A stretch of 64,000 bases of DNA, taken from contig JADJXM010000003.1 in assembly GCA_016715865.1 (NCBI GenBank), positions 172,001 through 236,000 of the forward strand, given 5' to 3'. A program made the translations under genes and the position numbers. Of this stretch, positions 1 to 11,635 are shown piece after piece (the first letter of the stretch is position 1; every line of letters begins with the position of its first letter). The DNA is from Acidobacteriota bacterium (lineage in GTDB: Bacteria; Acidobacteriota; Blastocatellia; RBC074). The notes below the pieces were generated by a model. It made no database searches and was not told the DNA's origin. It saw only the letters and a program-made list of their open reading frames with translations.

Positions 1-1473
<1,473 letters not shown>

Positions 1474-1487
1474 GATGTAAGTACAAA

Positions 1488-1595
1488 GTAGAAAGTATAA
1501 AGTATAAAGTACAAAGAATGTGGTACCGTAGTTTTATACTTTGATTGAGATAAGGACGAGCATAGTCTTTGTACTTTATACTTTATACTTTCTAC
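1488..1595. repeat. Family A hairpin repeat (AAAGTA-type heptamers)
   Basis: Perfect inverted repeat of 29 bp (1488-1516 and 1567-1595) around a 50 bp loop. The arms are heptamers of the form AAAGTAG, AAAGTAT and AAAGTAC. The repeat lies between the Wza-like and GumC-like genes, which are transcribed in the same direction. Confidence 0.9.
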
Positions 1596-1607
1596 TTCTC
1601 ATTGATC

Positions 1608-2780
1608 CTATCGGAAAATCATAAACGGCAAATAGCCGACCATGCCGATGGCAACGGCCAGTAATCCGCGTCCAACGTTCTTTGGAATGGATGCCGGGAC
1701 ATCGACCACGTCGTTCGGTTGCAGGACTATGTCTTCGGCCTTCTTCTGTCGAATATGATCGACATTGAAGAGAAACTCCTCGCGGATTTTCGTAGACGGA
1801 TCCTGTCGAATGACGCGGACGCGGTGGCGCGCGGCTTCAGGCATAAAACCGCCGGCCATGCCGAGCGCCTGCAAAAGCGTCATCTGCGTGCGCATCGAAA
1901 TTGGTCCCGGCTTGACGATCTGCCCTGTGATGAAGACCTGATCGGTTTCGGGCACGCTGATGATATCACCCGGTCGAATATAGGGATTCGATTCAGGCAG
2001 TCCGAGCAGCACATCCTTGATGTTGTATGACATCAGAACGCCCTGATCCTGAGCTGACTGGACCAAAGGATCGAAATGAAGTGCTATCCCTTTTTCTGTC
2101 GTGGTCGCGACCGGAGGGGTCTTTTCGACGGGAACCACGCCCGTAACAGCAACCGGGACCCCGTCGCCATTCTGCATTTCACAGAAATCCGGAGCGCTGC
2201 CCCGAATGACGTGAACAATACCGCCGGAATTCAGGTTAGGTCCGCCCGAAAAAGTCAGCAATTCGAGCAGTCTCACGCGGCGTTGCAACTGGAATCTTCC
2301 CGGAGTCGCGACTGATCCAATGACCGCCACCGGCTGACTCTTGTATTCCTTGACGAAGACATCGATCTGCGGATCGCGCAGGTATTTCTTGAATTTTTCG
2401 ACGATCAGTTTCGCTATCTGATTTTCGGTCATGCAGGCGATCTGAATTTCATCGAGAAACGGAAGCCTGATAGTCCCCTGGTTGCTGATTCGAGTCTCGC
2501 GTCCGAGTTCCGGATGCCCGAATACGCGGACGTCAATCAGATCTCCAGGGCCGACGCGATAACTGTCGTCATCACTATTATTTGGATCTGCAACCGGTGC
2601 GATCGCCGGCCGCTGAGGCGCAACCTCGCGCGGGACTTCCTGCGCCCCGATCGACTTCACGCTCAGGCCCAGAAACAGCCCCAGAAGCATGCATATATTA
2701 ATGATACGAATCAGCCGGCCATTTCGTAATGATGCCGCTGATGCTGGCAGGTCAGAGACCGGATTATTACGCAACTTCAA
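1608..2780 (-). CDS. Wza-like polysaccharide export outer-membrane protein
   Basis: 390 residues. The start is TTG at 2780, chosen because AGAGGAGG lies six bases upstream. A hydrophobic segment (residues 25-45) ends in SIGAQE and looks like a signal peptide. The Poly_export domain begins at YRVGPGDLIDVRVFGHPELG (about residue 74). Two SLBB-type beta-grasp domains follow, around residues 150-200 (VAVIGSVATPGRFQL) and 285-350 (VFITGQIVKPGPISM). The C-terminus is a hydrophobic segment (LLAVAIGMVGYLPFMIF), matching the transmembrane helix by which Wza-type proteins form the outer-membrane pore. With the downstream GumC-like protein it would form the trans-envelope export channel for capsule or exopolysaccharide. 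The family is clear; the polymer is unknown. Confidence 0.93.
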   Translation of the reverse strand: MKLRNNPVSDLPASAASLRNGRLIRIINICMLLGLFLGLSVKSIGAQEVPREVAPQRPAIAPVADPNNSDDDSYRVGPGDLIDVRVFGHPELGRETRISNQGTIRLPFLDEIQIACMTENQIAKLIVEKFKKYLRDPQIDVFVKEYKSQPVAVIGSVATPGRFQLQRRVRLLELLTFSGGPNLNSGGIVHVIRGSAPDFCEMQNGDGVPVAVTGVVPVEKTPPVATTTEKGIALHFDPLVQSAQDQGVLMSYNIKDVLLGLPESNPYIRPGDIISVPETDQVFITGQIVKPGPISMRTQMTLLQALGMAGGFMPEAARHRVRVIRQDPSTKIREEFLFNVDHIRQKKAEDIVLQPNDVVDVPASIPKNVGRGLLAVAIGMVGYLPFMIFR

Positions 2781-2839
2781 TTCAAGCCTCCTCTCTTCTC
2801 ACCCCGTTATGGCTCTTTTTTCATATGTCGATTAGCTGA

Positions 2840-2876
<37 letters not shown>

Positions 2877-2898
2877 ACAAATCTGCCGGAGCGCTGAT

Positions 2899-2980
2899 GG
2901 AGCGCCGAGCTCCGGTCGGCATGTATTTCCATTTGAAAGGCCAGACGGTGGAGACATGCCGACCGGAGGTCGGCGCTCCG
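2899..2980. repeat. Family D hairpin (GGAGCGCCGAGC arms)
   Basis: Imperfect inverted repeat of about 26 bp: 2899-2924 pairs with 2954-2979, with a loop of about 29 bp. It sits between divergently transcribed genes. An ATG inside the right arm (2956) opens the long version of the next ORF, but that start lies within the repeat and is unlikely to be used. Confidence 0.85.
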
Positions 2981-3027
2981 TGCTCTCTTGCCGTTCTGAA
3001 GGTAATCCGTTAAATATTATCCTTATC

Positions 3028-4416
3028 ATGACGATCTCATTTCGACCAGTCGTTTTACGGGTACTCTTTGTGCTGCTGCTGGCCTCGGGCCTCGGAGCCC
3101 TCGGTTATCTCGCTGCACGCGCAGCGATCGGCGACAGCATCATGACATTCGTCCAGCGGAACCCGAATCTGTCGATCCAGGGAAAGATCGAGGGCGCCGA
3201 TCTGGCAGTCAGGTTCTCGACGCGCGATCCGCTCATCCACTGGCAGCGCGGCGGAGTCTATTTCAATGCCGCAAACGAAGTCATCTCGGATGAATGGTTG
3301 AAGACATCGCTTAAAGAGCTCAAGATCGCCACGCTCATGAGCCCAGAAGATTACCGCATCTGGCTGGCTTATGGCCGCGTACTGGATCGCGACGGATCGG
3401 CCGCAGAGGCTCGCGCAGCCCTCGAGCATGCTCTTAAACTGGCTCCCAACCACTTCGAACCTCACTGGGCGCTCGGCAATCACCTGCTCCGCGCCGGCAA
3501 CCGCGACGGTTCCTTCGACCACATGCGACTGGCGCTGATCAACCGTCCATCAGCCCTGCCGCTGGTCTTCGATTACGCATGGTCAGTCTATCAGGGAGAC
3601 GGACGGGCAATCTCCGAATCGCTCAATGTACCTGTCGAGATCAAGGCTCAATTGATTGCAATGCTCGTCTCACGCGGACGTGTCGATGACGGACTCGCAG
3701 TCTGGAAACAGATGACCGCTCCGACATTCAGGGATGTCCAGCGCGTGACCGATAGCCTGATCAGCGTCGGCCGATATACCGCCGCTTACGATATCTGGAA
3801 AGCTGCCAGCATCCCCGACCGGCCCGTCCCTGACAAGGATTCCCTGCTCGCCAACGGAAGCTTCGAAAAGAATTTCGCGTTCAATACTAAAACACCGTTC
3901 TATTCCTGGCGCATCTCGCCGGTGACAGGAGTGCGCGTCACTTTCGACCGCGATAAACCGCAAACCGGCAGGCAAAGCATGCGCTTGAGCTTCACCGTCG
4001 ATGGCAACAACGCTTTCACACTGGCCTCCCAGACGATTCCGGTAAAATCCAACCAGTCCTACTGCCTTGGGTTCTTCGTCAAATCCGAGGAACTGAAAAG
4101 CCTGAGCATGCCCTTCGTCGAAATGTATGACGCTGCTGACGGCACAAGAGCGCACGCGGCGACAGATCAATTCCCGATCGACCAGCCTCGCTGGGACTCT
4201 TTCGAACAACAGGCGACCAATACTCCAGGCAAAAAAGAGGCCGATGCAGGACCTCCGTGGCGCCCGTATTCGCTCTCGATCACCACTCGTCCCGAGACCG
4301 AAGCGCTGACCGTTCGCATCCAGCGCCAGCCATGCCCCGATCAATATTGCTCGCTCGAAGGCCGCCTCTGGTTCGATAGTTTCAGATTGAATGAATGCCA
4401 AATGAGTAGAAAGTAG
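3028..4416 (+). CDS. TPR protein with carbohydrate-binding-like C-terminus, polysaccharide locus
   Basis: About 462 residues from ATG 3028. An upstream in-frame ATG at 2956 falls in a repeat and was rejected, although no strong ribosome site precedes 3028. An N-terminal membrane anchor (VLRVLFVLLLASGLGALGYL) is followed by tetratricopeptide-like helices around residues 95-190 (AEARAALEHALKLAPNHFEP). The C-terminal part, from about residue 275 (LLANGSFEKNF, TGRQSMRLSF), resembles a CBM4/9-like jelly roll, which often follows TPR regions in exopolysaccharide loci. A periplasmic scaffold or assembly role in the export system is an inference from context. The last codons, MSRK and a stop, are written by a Family A repeat, so the native C-terminus may have differed. 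Confidence 0.75.
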   Translation: MTISFRPVVLRVLFVLLLASGLGALGYLAARAAIGDSIMTFVQRNPNLSIQGKIEGADLAVRFSTRDPLIHWQRGGVYFNAANEVISDEWLKTSLKELKIATLMSPEDYRIWLAYGRVLDRDGSAAEARAALEHALKLAPNHFEPHWALGNHLLRAGNRDGSFDHMRLALINRPSALPLVFDYAWSVYQGDGRAISESLNVPVEIKAQLIAMLVSRGRVDDGLAVWKQMTAPTFRDVQRVTDSLISVGRYTAAYDIWKAASIPDRPVPDKDSLLANGSFEKNFAFNTKTPFYSWRISPVTGVRVTFDRDKPQTGRQSMRLSFTVDGNNAFTLASQTIPVKSNQSYCLGFFVKSEELKSLSMPFVEMYDAADGTRAHAATDQFPIDQPRWDSFEQQATNTPGKKEADAGPPWRPYSLSITTRPETEALTVRIQRQPCPDQYCSLEGRLWFDSFRLNECQMSRK

Positions 4417-4443
4417 AAAGTACCTGTGATGCATGAAACCAAA

Positions 4444-4558
4444 ATGAAAGCGAATTTGGAGTGCGGCGGCCCGGCGCCGCTTTGGTATTCCATTTTGCCA
4501 ATTGCCGAAGATAATACCAAAGCGGCGCCGGGCCGCCGCACTCCAAATTTGCCTTCAT
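4444..4558. repeat. Family C hairpin (GGAGTGCGGCGGCCC arms)
   Basis: Long inverted repeat with arms of about 46 bp (4444-4489 and 4513-4558) and a short loop. The core of each arm reads GGAGTGCGGCGGCCCGGCGC followed by CGCTTTGGTATT. Further copies are at 46479-46623 (near-perfect) and 22697-22808 (degraded). A stable GC-rich hairpin of this size could affect transcript stability or termination, but there is no uridine tract. Confidence 0.9.
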
Positions 4559-4607
4559 GCTCGATTTATCTTCTGCCACAGTTCAGGTAAATAAGGTTAT
4601 TTGTGTC

Positions 4608-4994
4608 ATGAAGAATGATACGGCAACAACAGATATTTCAGCAGAGGAAAAGAACGACCACCTGGCCCCCATCTCTCCATTAGGCGCCATGCTGGTTATG
4701 CCTATTCCCAGATACGACCAGCTGAAACGTACTTTCTGGATGGCATTTCTCAATGATTTGAGTTACCTGCTTCCGGCATTCGGCGTCACGCTCGGACTCA
4801 TGCTGATCTTCGGGCAGGCTCCGTACCTCGGCGGCGGCATCATATCGGTCAGCGCCCTGACGCTCGCATTCCGGTTACTCAAAACTTACAGGGACTACCT
4901 GGAGCGAAAACGCATCGCCGAATTCGAGAAGCAATATCACGCGTACCTGCATCAGATGCATCAGATCATGAACCGCAAGCGCCTGACGAGTTAA
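4608..4994 (+). CDS. Small two-helix membrane protein of the polysaccharide locus
   Basis: 128 residues from ATG 4608; an earlier in-frame ATG at 4557 lies at the edge of the preceding hairpin. After a polar N-terminus there are two hydrophobic segments, around residues 50-68 (FLNDLSYLLPAFGVTLGLML) and 72-88 (PYLGGGIISVSALTLAF), then a basic helical tail rich in Arg, Glu and His. I do not recognise the family. It sits between the TPR protein and the O-antigen ligase on the same strand, so a membrane role in polymer assembly is plausible but unproven. Confidence 0.6.
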   Translation: MKNDTATTDISAEEKNDHLAPISPLGAMLVMPIPRYDQLKRTFWMAFLNDLSYLLPAFGVTLGLMLIFGQAPYLGGGIISVSALTLAFRLLKTYRDYLERKRIAEFEKQYHAYLHQMHQIMNRKRLTS

Positions 4995-5027
4995 CTGATC
5001 ATTTTCAGGCATGGGAGGAAGAACCTT

Positions 5028-6357
5028 ATTCTCGACAAGATTATTTACGTTGCCCTGCTGGTGCTGCTGGTGGTGACTCCGTTACCGTACGGATCGGTCG
5101 AGACATGGTCGACCGCATTGTGGGAGATACTTGTCTTCGGGATCATGCTGCTCTGGGGATTGAAGGTGCTGATCGACGGGCGGATGCAGGTCACGGCCAG
5201 CCCGATCCTGATTCCGCTGATCGGCCTGCTCATCGTCGCAACCATTCAGATTCTTCCACTTGAATCGGGCGATCGAACGACCATCAGCTACGACGCCTAC
5301 GCCACAACTCAAACCGGCATCAAGATCTTCGCCTCGATCTGTTTCTTTCTGCTCTTCACCTCATTCGTCAATACAGACGAGCGCAGAAACACCGCAGTCC
5401 GCGTGATCATCGCGATGTGCGTTTTGATCGCGCTGGTCGGCATCGGGCAGAGCTACATCGGCAAGGCGTTATGGCAGCGCGGCACGTTCGGCCCCTTCGT
5501 CAATCGCAATCATTTCGCGGGATTCCTCGAGATGGGAGTCGGTCTTGCCGGAGGACTGATCGTCGGCCGGAGCGTGCGCCGCGAGTTGCTGGCCGTCTAT
5601 GCCAGTTGCGTGCTGGCGATGTGCGCGGGGATAGTGCTCTCGGCCTCGCGCGGAGGCGTTCTGGCCCTCGCGGCAGAGATCGTCTTTCTGGCCATCATCG
5701 CCATCCCGCTCTTCCTCTCTCGAAATCGCGATGGCAGCCAGGCCCGCTTCGGCACCATTCTGCGAGCGGCCGGCGCGCTTGTACTCGGGGCCAGTGCCAT
5801 CATCGGGTCAATGTACCTGGTCGGATCGGAAGGGCTGGTCCAGAACATCTCGCAGACATCGAGTGAGCTCGAAGAGCAGCAACCGGCGAGCGAACGCTTC
5901 AGCCGGACCAACATCTGGAGCGCTACCGGACAGATGATCAAGGATCACCCCTGGCTGGGAGTCGGCCTCGGCGCTTACCAGTATGCCTACACCCGCTATG
6001 ATCCCAGTTCGGGTGCGCAGCGCGTCGAGCAGTCGCACAACGATTACCTGCAGATCGTCGCCGATGCCGGAATCATCGGAGGCGTCCTGGCGCTGATCTT
6101 CATAATTTTATTGTTTGCTCGCAGCTTCTCGGCGGCCCAGACCAGGGATCGACGTCGCCGCGCGATTATCCTCGGCGCTCTGGCCGGATGCTTCGCCATA
6201 GCCATCCACAGCTTTGTCGAATTCAACCTGCAGGTGACCTCGAATTCGCAGCTCTTCCTGGCTCTGGTCGCACTGGCAACTCCTGAAAGATCACGCGGAT
6301 CGGATCATCGCCCCGAAGAAGAAGCTGACATAATGCTCGAAGAAATGGACCGGGACG

Positions 6358-6365
<8 letters not shown>
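5028..6365 (+). CDS. O-antigen ligase / Wzy polymerase family protein
   Basis: Polytopic membrane protein with about ten or more hydrophobic segments. A Wzy_C-type signature (SASRGGVLALAAE) and a periplasmic loop with WLGVGLGAYQYAYTRYDP and SHNDYLQIVADAGIIGG match O-antigen ligases and polymerases, which move or polymerise undecaprenyl-linked glycans at the outer face of the inner membrane. Start choice: the first ATG/GTG/TTG codon is GTG 5061, which has no ribosome site and would cut into the first helix. A strong GGGAGG at 5013-5018 points instead to ATT 5028, giving an N-terminus of (I)LDKIIYVALL. The 3' end overlaps murA by eight bases, so the two are probably cotranscribed. Confidence 0.88.
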
Positions 6366-7614
<1,249 letters not shown>

Positions 7615-7620
7615 CAGGGA

Positions 7621-7693
7621 GCATGGAGTACCGCATTCATGCGGGTTTTACTTGAATTGAATACACAACCCGCATGAATGCGGTACTCCATGC
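7621..7693. repeat. Family D hairpin (GGAGTACCGCATTC arms)
   Basis: Inverted repeat with arms of about 27 bp, 7621-7648 and 7667-7693, and a loop of about 18 bp. It separates murA from mazEF. Its right edge directly abuts the -35 element of the mazEF promoter. Confidence 0.9.
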
Positions 7694-7732
7694 TTGACGT
7701 GGTCTCATTTAGCGTATATACATGGGCTATAC
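7694..7732 (+). promoter_or_regulatory. mazEF promoter with candidate MazE operator
   Basis: TTGACG (7694-7699), a 17 bp spacer and TATACA (7717-7722) form a near-consensus sigma-70 promoter. An interrupted palindrome, GTATA (7714-7718) and TATAC (7728-7732), covers the -10 element and is a candidate autoregulatory site for the MazE/MazEF complex, as is known for this family. The operator assignment is inferred from position and symmetry. Confidence 0.65.
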
Positions 7733-7752
7733 ATTCAACCGGGAGTATTGAT

Positions 7753-7995
7753 ATGATTACTACAAAAATCCAAAAATGGGGAAACAGTCAGGGGCTGAGG
7801 CTGGCGAAGCACGTTCTCGAAGAATCGGGAATGGTTGTCGGCGATGATGTCGATGTGATCGCGAGTGAAAATGAGATAGTCATCAGGAAAAAGGAAAAAA
7901 CATTTTCTCTGGAAGAACTGGTCTCGAGAATGCCGAAAGATTACCGGACCAAAGAGGAGTCATTTGGCCCGCCGGTCGGCAGGGAGGAATGGTAA
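7753..7995 (+). CDS. mazE: MazE-like AbrB-fold antitoxin
   Basis: 80 residues. ATG 7753 is preceded by GGGAG at 7741-7745; the earlier in-frame ATG at 7678 lies in the hairpin repeat. The N-terminus (KIQKWGNSQGLRL) is the SpoVT/AbrB swapped-hairpin DNA-binding signature of MazE antitoxins. The C-terminus is acidic and probably disordered (KEESFGPPVG), the part that normally wraps and blocks MazF. It sits directly before a MazF gene, so this is a type II toxin-antitoxin pair. MazE should bind and repress its own promoter. Confidence 0.9.
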   Translation: MITTKIQKWGNSQGLRLAKHVLEESGMVVGDDVDVIASENEIVIRKKEKTFSLEELVSRMPKDYRTKEESFGPPVGREEW

Positions 7996-8322
7996 TTGGC
8001 AAAATACATTCCTCAGCGTGGAGATTTCATGAGCATCTCTTTCGACCCGCAATCCGGCCACGAGCAAAAGGGGCATCGCCCGGCTTTGGTGCTCAGTCAT
8101 TACCTTTTCAACAAACACACGAAACTCGCTATCGTCTGTCCTTTGACAAATACCGATCGAAAGATTCCGTTTCATCTACCTGTTCCCGAAGGAATGAAAT
8201 TGAAAGGGTTTGTCATGGTCGAACAGATTAAATCGATCGATTATGGATCGAGGAAAGCGAGATTCATTCAAAAAGCGCCCGAAAATTTTATTGAAGATGT
8301 GATCGCATTGCTGGAAGCCTGA
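7996..8322 (+). CDS. mazF: MazF endoribonuclease toxin
   Basis: 108 residues, start TTG 7996 immediately after the mazE stop, with GGGAGG eight bases upstream. YIPQRGDFMSISFDP, QKGHRPALVLS and MVEQIKSIDYGSRKA follow the MazF/PemK layout, including the conserved Arg of the GHRP motif used in RNA cleavage. MazF toxins cut mRNA at short specific sequences when MazE is degraded. The length is typical and the ORF is intact, so the toxin looks active; its cut site cannot be predicted. Confidence 0.93.
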   Translation: MAKYIPQRGDFMSISFDPQSGHEQKGHRPALVLSHYLFNKHTKLAIVCPLTNTDRKIPFHLPVPEGMKLKGFVMVEQIKSIDYGSRKARFIQKAPENFIEDVIALLEA

Positions 8323-8438
8323 TTAATTAATCACCCTGGTAGTCGTTTTATTGATTTTTCTCACCACGTCGGTATAAGTTAACCAGCCCCAACAATCCTT
8401 AACAATCACTGTTGCCTTAAAAATTCAAGGAGAGATTA

Positions 8439-9529
8439 ATGAACGAACTGCAAGCAATTGCTTCACCTGCTCGTGTACTCAAGTCCCCCTCTTCACACTC
8501 CAGGAAGTACCGGATCTTCCATAGGTCATCACTACTGCTTATGGTGATGCTGACCGCAATGGCCACAAACAGCCTCAATGTTTCAAATGTTGGTGCACAG
8601 GCTCCAGGCCAGAGTAAAACACAGGTTATCGATTATGACTCATTCGAAAAGCCGGGCGGGTACACGCTCAGCGATTACAACGCGAAGTGGTCAAATCCAT
8701 ATGGCCCCGGCGAGATGGGTGTCAATGATACGCGCACATTCACCGGAGGAAAATTCTTCATCGATGCCGCTCCGTTTGTGACAGGCATCGACTACAGCGT
8801 CTTCGACCACATCAAATTACATCGCCGTCAGCAACCAGACCTTCGCGGTGCCGCAGGTCGGTTCGATCACCTTCTCGGCCGAGATCAACGCGGAGACGCC
8901 GGGCACGACACCTGACCGGATCGTCGAAGGAACGCACGCTAGCAAGCGGTGAGCCTTATGCGGCAAAAGTTCTTCAGGGACAGCAGGCCGGAGTGACGCT
9001 TCACATGATCGACTTCTATACTGGCCAGTCTCTTCGACTGGTTCGTGTCAGAGCAACACGGCCTTCACGTTGATCGAACGGCTGCCTTCATCAATCACGG
9101 GTTCGCCGCTCTATGCGGGCCGCGAAAAAATGTACACGCAGATCATCGACTAAGTGCAAATCACCCCTGGAGCACACGGTGGCGATCCAATACACGCGCC
9201 AGGAGCAATAAATCTTTTGTTGAGTTCTTTCTCATGGGAAAAGAATTTCGAAGGTCCAGAATGTAGGCGTTCCACTGGATGTACAAAGGTCAAGTACACG
9301 GGGATCTACCCTTCGCTGGGGCCTGGAGATATTGAAGGACTAAGTCATTACGTATCGATTGCGTATGGCCTGTTCAGCCTGATCGACGCTTTCCCTTCCA
9401 GCACCCTGAAGCGCCCGAACTGAGCGTGTCGATTCCGCTTCAGAATCGCATCTTCGGCCAGGGGCGCGGGGCGCCTTCGACAACTTTAAGGTCATCATCA
9501 GGAGTAGTAATAATTACTCTTTAAACTAA
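8439..9529 (+). pseudogene. Secreted protein of unknown family, several frameshifts
   Basis: ATG 8439 follows an AAGGAGAG ribosome site. The N-terminus has a basic stretch, then LLLMVMLTAMATNSL and a likely signal cleavage near VGAQA. The mature protein opens VIDYDSFEKPGGYTLSDYNA. The first break is near 8818, where one extra T in AAATTACATC leaves the frame; the +1 frame continues YIAVSNQTFAVPQVGSITFS. Further shifts occur near 8945, 9045, 9180 and 9470, and the last coherent frame (FGQGARGAFDNFKVII) stops at 9529. The pieces read as one protein of about 350 residues, so this is one gene. I do not recognise the family with confidence. It opens the indel-rich block. Confidence 0.55.
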
Positions 9530-9770
9530 ATATTCTTGTATTCAAGTCTGGAAGAAAGTTAATCGCAGAGGCCGCAAAAAAGCACGCAAAAGGAATTTAA
9601 TCGCCAAAGACCGCAAAGGGGCAAAGATATACAGGGAAGGTCAGTGTTCGAATTATATCAGCGGGCAATAATCCGGATTTTCATATCCCCAAAAATCTTT
9701 GCCCTTTGCGGCCTCTGCGATTAACTTCTTTCCAGACTTGAATACAAGAAAATTTGGTTTACAAAGTACT
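9524..9770. repeat. Family B hairpin element, copy 1 (GCAAAG arms)
   Basis: Inverted arms of about 50 bp or more: left from 9524 through TAATCGCAGAGGCCGC, right its complement ending near 9770. The middle is a non-palindromic core (about 9625-9695, containing CAGTGTTCGAATTATATC) that is shared with three more copies at 12914-13116, 18278-18470 and 25131-25350. Copies 1 and 4 carry the core in one orientation, copies 2 and 3 in the other. Confidence 0.85.
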
Positions 9771-9780
9771 AAAACGGTGC

Positions 9781-10842
9781 TCAATGCAAAATCTCAGGTT
9801 CGTATTTCAGTCCGATGCTGAAGACATCTTCCACCTTCTCGCGAATATCTTCAGCCAGGATGCCAGGATCTCGAGGCCGTAGATCCTCCCCAGATTGACT
9901 ATCGCGAGCGGATGTTTTGACGGGATTGCCGCGCGCCCCTTGCGATAGCCTTTCGCGAAACCAGCCTTCTCGATCAGCCACGCGGCAGGTACCTTGACCT
10001 GACCTTCCCCGGCGGAAAATTCGGGATCGACTCAGATTCAGTAATCATGCCTGATTTCTACAGTGCATTTCCAAGTGATTCGAAAAATTCATCTTTTAAG
10101 ATCGGATTTTTTGAAGAACGAGCTTGACGCTGCGGCAGTCGGGATCTCCGGGAACGATGACCATCCCCTTGCCGGTACGTATTTCAAGGACTGCCTTGCG
10201 GATCTCGCTCAGAGCAGGCCGGGAATTACTGCCGGCGAAGTATCGTTGCAGGTCGGGGTAGCAAATGGCGGGTTTCCCATCGCGGCTCAGCGCGAATCTC
10301 ACTCTCAGAACGATGTAGCGATCTCGTTCGGTCGTGTTGAAGATGCTCGTGCGATAGCGAAAACTGCACTCGGCATTGGACAATTGGACGATACGCTTTT
10401 GCTGGCGATCATAGGCGTGGACTGAGCGGATGGTCTCGCTGACCTCCTGGCCGTAGGCTCCGACGTTCTGGACGGGCGTTCCTCCGACCAGGCCGGGGAT
10501 GCCGCTCAGACATTCGATTCCCGAAAGCCCGCGCTCGACGGCGGCTTCAACAAAGGCGTCCCATTCCTCGCCCGAGCCGGCGATGGCTGTCACGCTATCG
10601 CCATCATCGGTCCAATCGATCCCGCGAATCGATAGGCGAATGACGAGGCCGGGAAAACCTTCATCCGGGACGACCAGGTTGCTGCCTCCGCCGAGGATGA
10701 AGATGTGAAGGGATTGATCGGCGGCGAATCCGAGCGCCTCGGGCACTTCGCTTTCATGTGTGATCTCAGTGAAATAGCGCGCCGGTCCGCCAACCTGAAG
10801 CGACGTGTATGGGGCAAGCGGGATGAACTGTTTAATATCCAC
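9781..10842 (-). CDS. murB: UDP-N-acetylenolpyruvoylglucosamine reductase (frameshifted here)
   Basis: Cytoplasmic NADPH-dependent flavoenzyme that completes UDP-MurNAc synthesis after MurA. GTG 10842 opens a 248-residue frame with the FAD-binding segments SLQVGGPARYF and IFILGGGSNLVV, and GIPGLVGGTPVQNVGAYGQE. The frame is lost near 10115. Continuing pieces in other frames supply SSSFFKNPIL, then AGEGQVKVPAAWLIEKAGF, and finally LAEDIREKVEDVFSIGLKYE up to the stop at 9781. Together they make one normal MurB of about 350 residues with at least three small indels. One stop in the joined reading (near 10040) may be another error. An essential gene should not be decayed, so sequencing error is the likelier cause. 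Confidence 0.85.
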
Positions 10843-10848
10843 TGAGAA

Positions 10849-10889
10849 TTTAATCGCCAGGGCGCCAGGGTGGCGGCTTGGCGTTTAAA
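10849..10889. repeat. Short Family F/B-like palindromic fragment
   Basis: TTTAATCGCCAGGGCGCCAG and GGCGGCTTGGCGTTTAAA form an imperfect hairpin between the uracil-DNA glycosylase and murB. Its right part matches the AACGCC repeats at 18212-18254. Confidence 0.5.
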
Positions 10890-10890
10890 A

Positions 10891-11601
10891 CTATTCATTT
10901 AAAAAATCGCGGACCAGTTTAAGATCCTCCCAGGTTTCACGTTTCTTATCGGGAGAGCGTAGCAGGTATGCCGGATGATATGTCGGCATGACTTTGATGC
11001 CGGGAATGCGCGGATAGTCGTGGAACTGGCCGCGCATCCTGGTGATTCCGATCGAGCTATTGAGCAATGATTGCTGGGCCGGGTTTCCCCAGTGCGGCGA
11101 TGACTTTGGGCCTGATGACAGCGATCTGGCGGAATAGAAACGGGATGCAGGTTTCAGTTCTTCCTTTTCGGGGGTATTTGCGATGTAAACTTCTTCGCGT
11201 TTGAAGCCCATGGCTTCGATCATTTTGGTCAGCAACTGGCCGGCACGCCCGACGAATGGCCGGCCTGACGCGTCCTCGTCTGCGCCAGGGCCTTCGCCGA
11301 CGAACATCAGCCCGGCCTTCGGATTGCCTTCTCCGAAAACTATATTCTTGCGCGTCGACCAGAGCTTGCACCTGCGACAGTCACCCAGATCGCGGCGGAT
11401 GTCTTCGAGTGTTTCTCCGGCGTATTGCTGTTCGACAGGTATCGGTTCAGCGCCGCCGAACAAGCTAGTTAACTCGATTTTCTTTTTGGGCATTTCCGTT
11501 TGGGTTGCCTCGCCGATGTGGGTCACACCGAGATCGCGAAAGTAACGCAGATGTTCGGTCGTCTGGTCGATCAGTTCTTTCAGTTCGTCTTTTGGGTCCA
11601 T
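10891..11601 (-). CDS. Family 4 uracil-DNA glycosylase (internal indels)
   Basis: 236 residues in one open frame. It should remove uracil from DNA; family 4 enzymes carry a 4Fe-4S cluster. Visible: CRRCKLW (first two cluster cysteines), FVGEGPGADEDASGRPFVGR (water-activating loop) and the C-terminal MPTYHPAYLLR. In the middle, YIANTPEKEEL lacks about ten residues that normally read NVVKCRPPNNR-like and hold the third cluster cysteine. The stretch that follows is out of frame: the expected ETCIPFLFRQIAVIRPKVIA is found in the next frame (11057-11371). So there is a deletion of about 30 bases plus two compensating shifts. In this damaged block this is probably error, but a real change would cost the cluster. 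Confidence 0.85.
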   Translation of the reverse strand: MDPKDELKELIDQTTEHLRYFRDLGVTHIGEATQTEMPKKKIELTSLFGGAEPIPVEQQYAGETLEDIRRDLGDCRRCKLWSTRKNIVFGEGNPKAGLMFVGEGPGADEDASGRPFVGRAGQLLTKMIEAMGFKREEVYIANTPEKEELKPASRFYSARSLSSGPKSSPHWGNPAQQSLLNSSIGITRMRGQFHDYPRIPGIKVMPTYHPAYLLRSPDKKRETWEDLKLVRDFLNE

Positions 11602-11635
11602 TGCATTTGTCAGTTTCCACTGAAACTAGAGGTAA

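Noticed and set aside
3028..4416. Calling this gene a glycosyl hydrolase because of the carbohydrate-binding-like end
   Set aside because: No catalytic domain is visible; the body is TPR helices.
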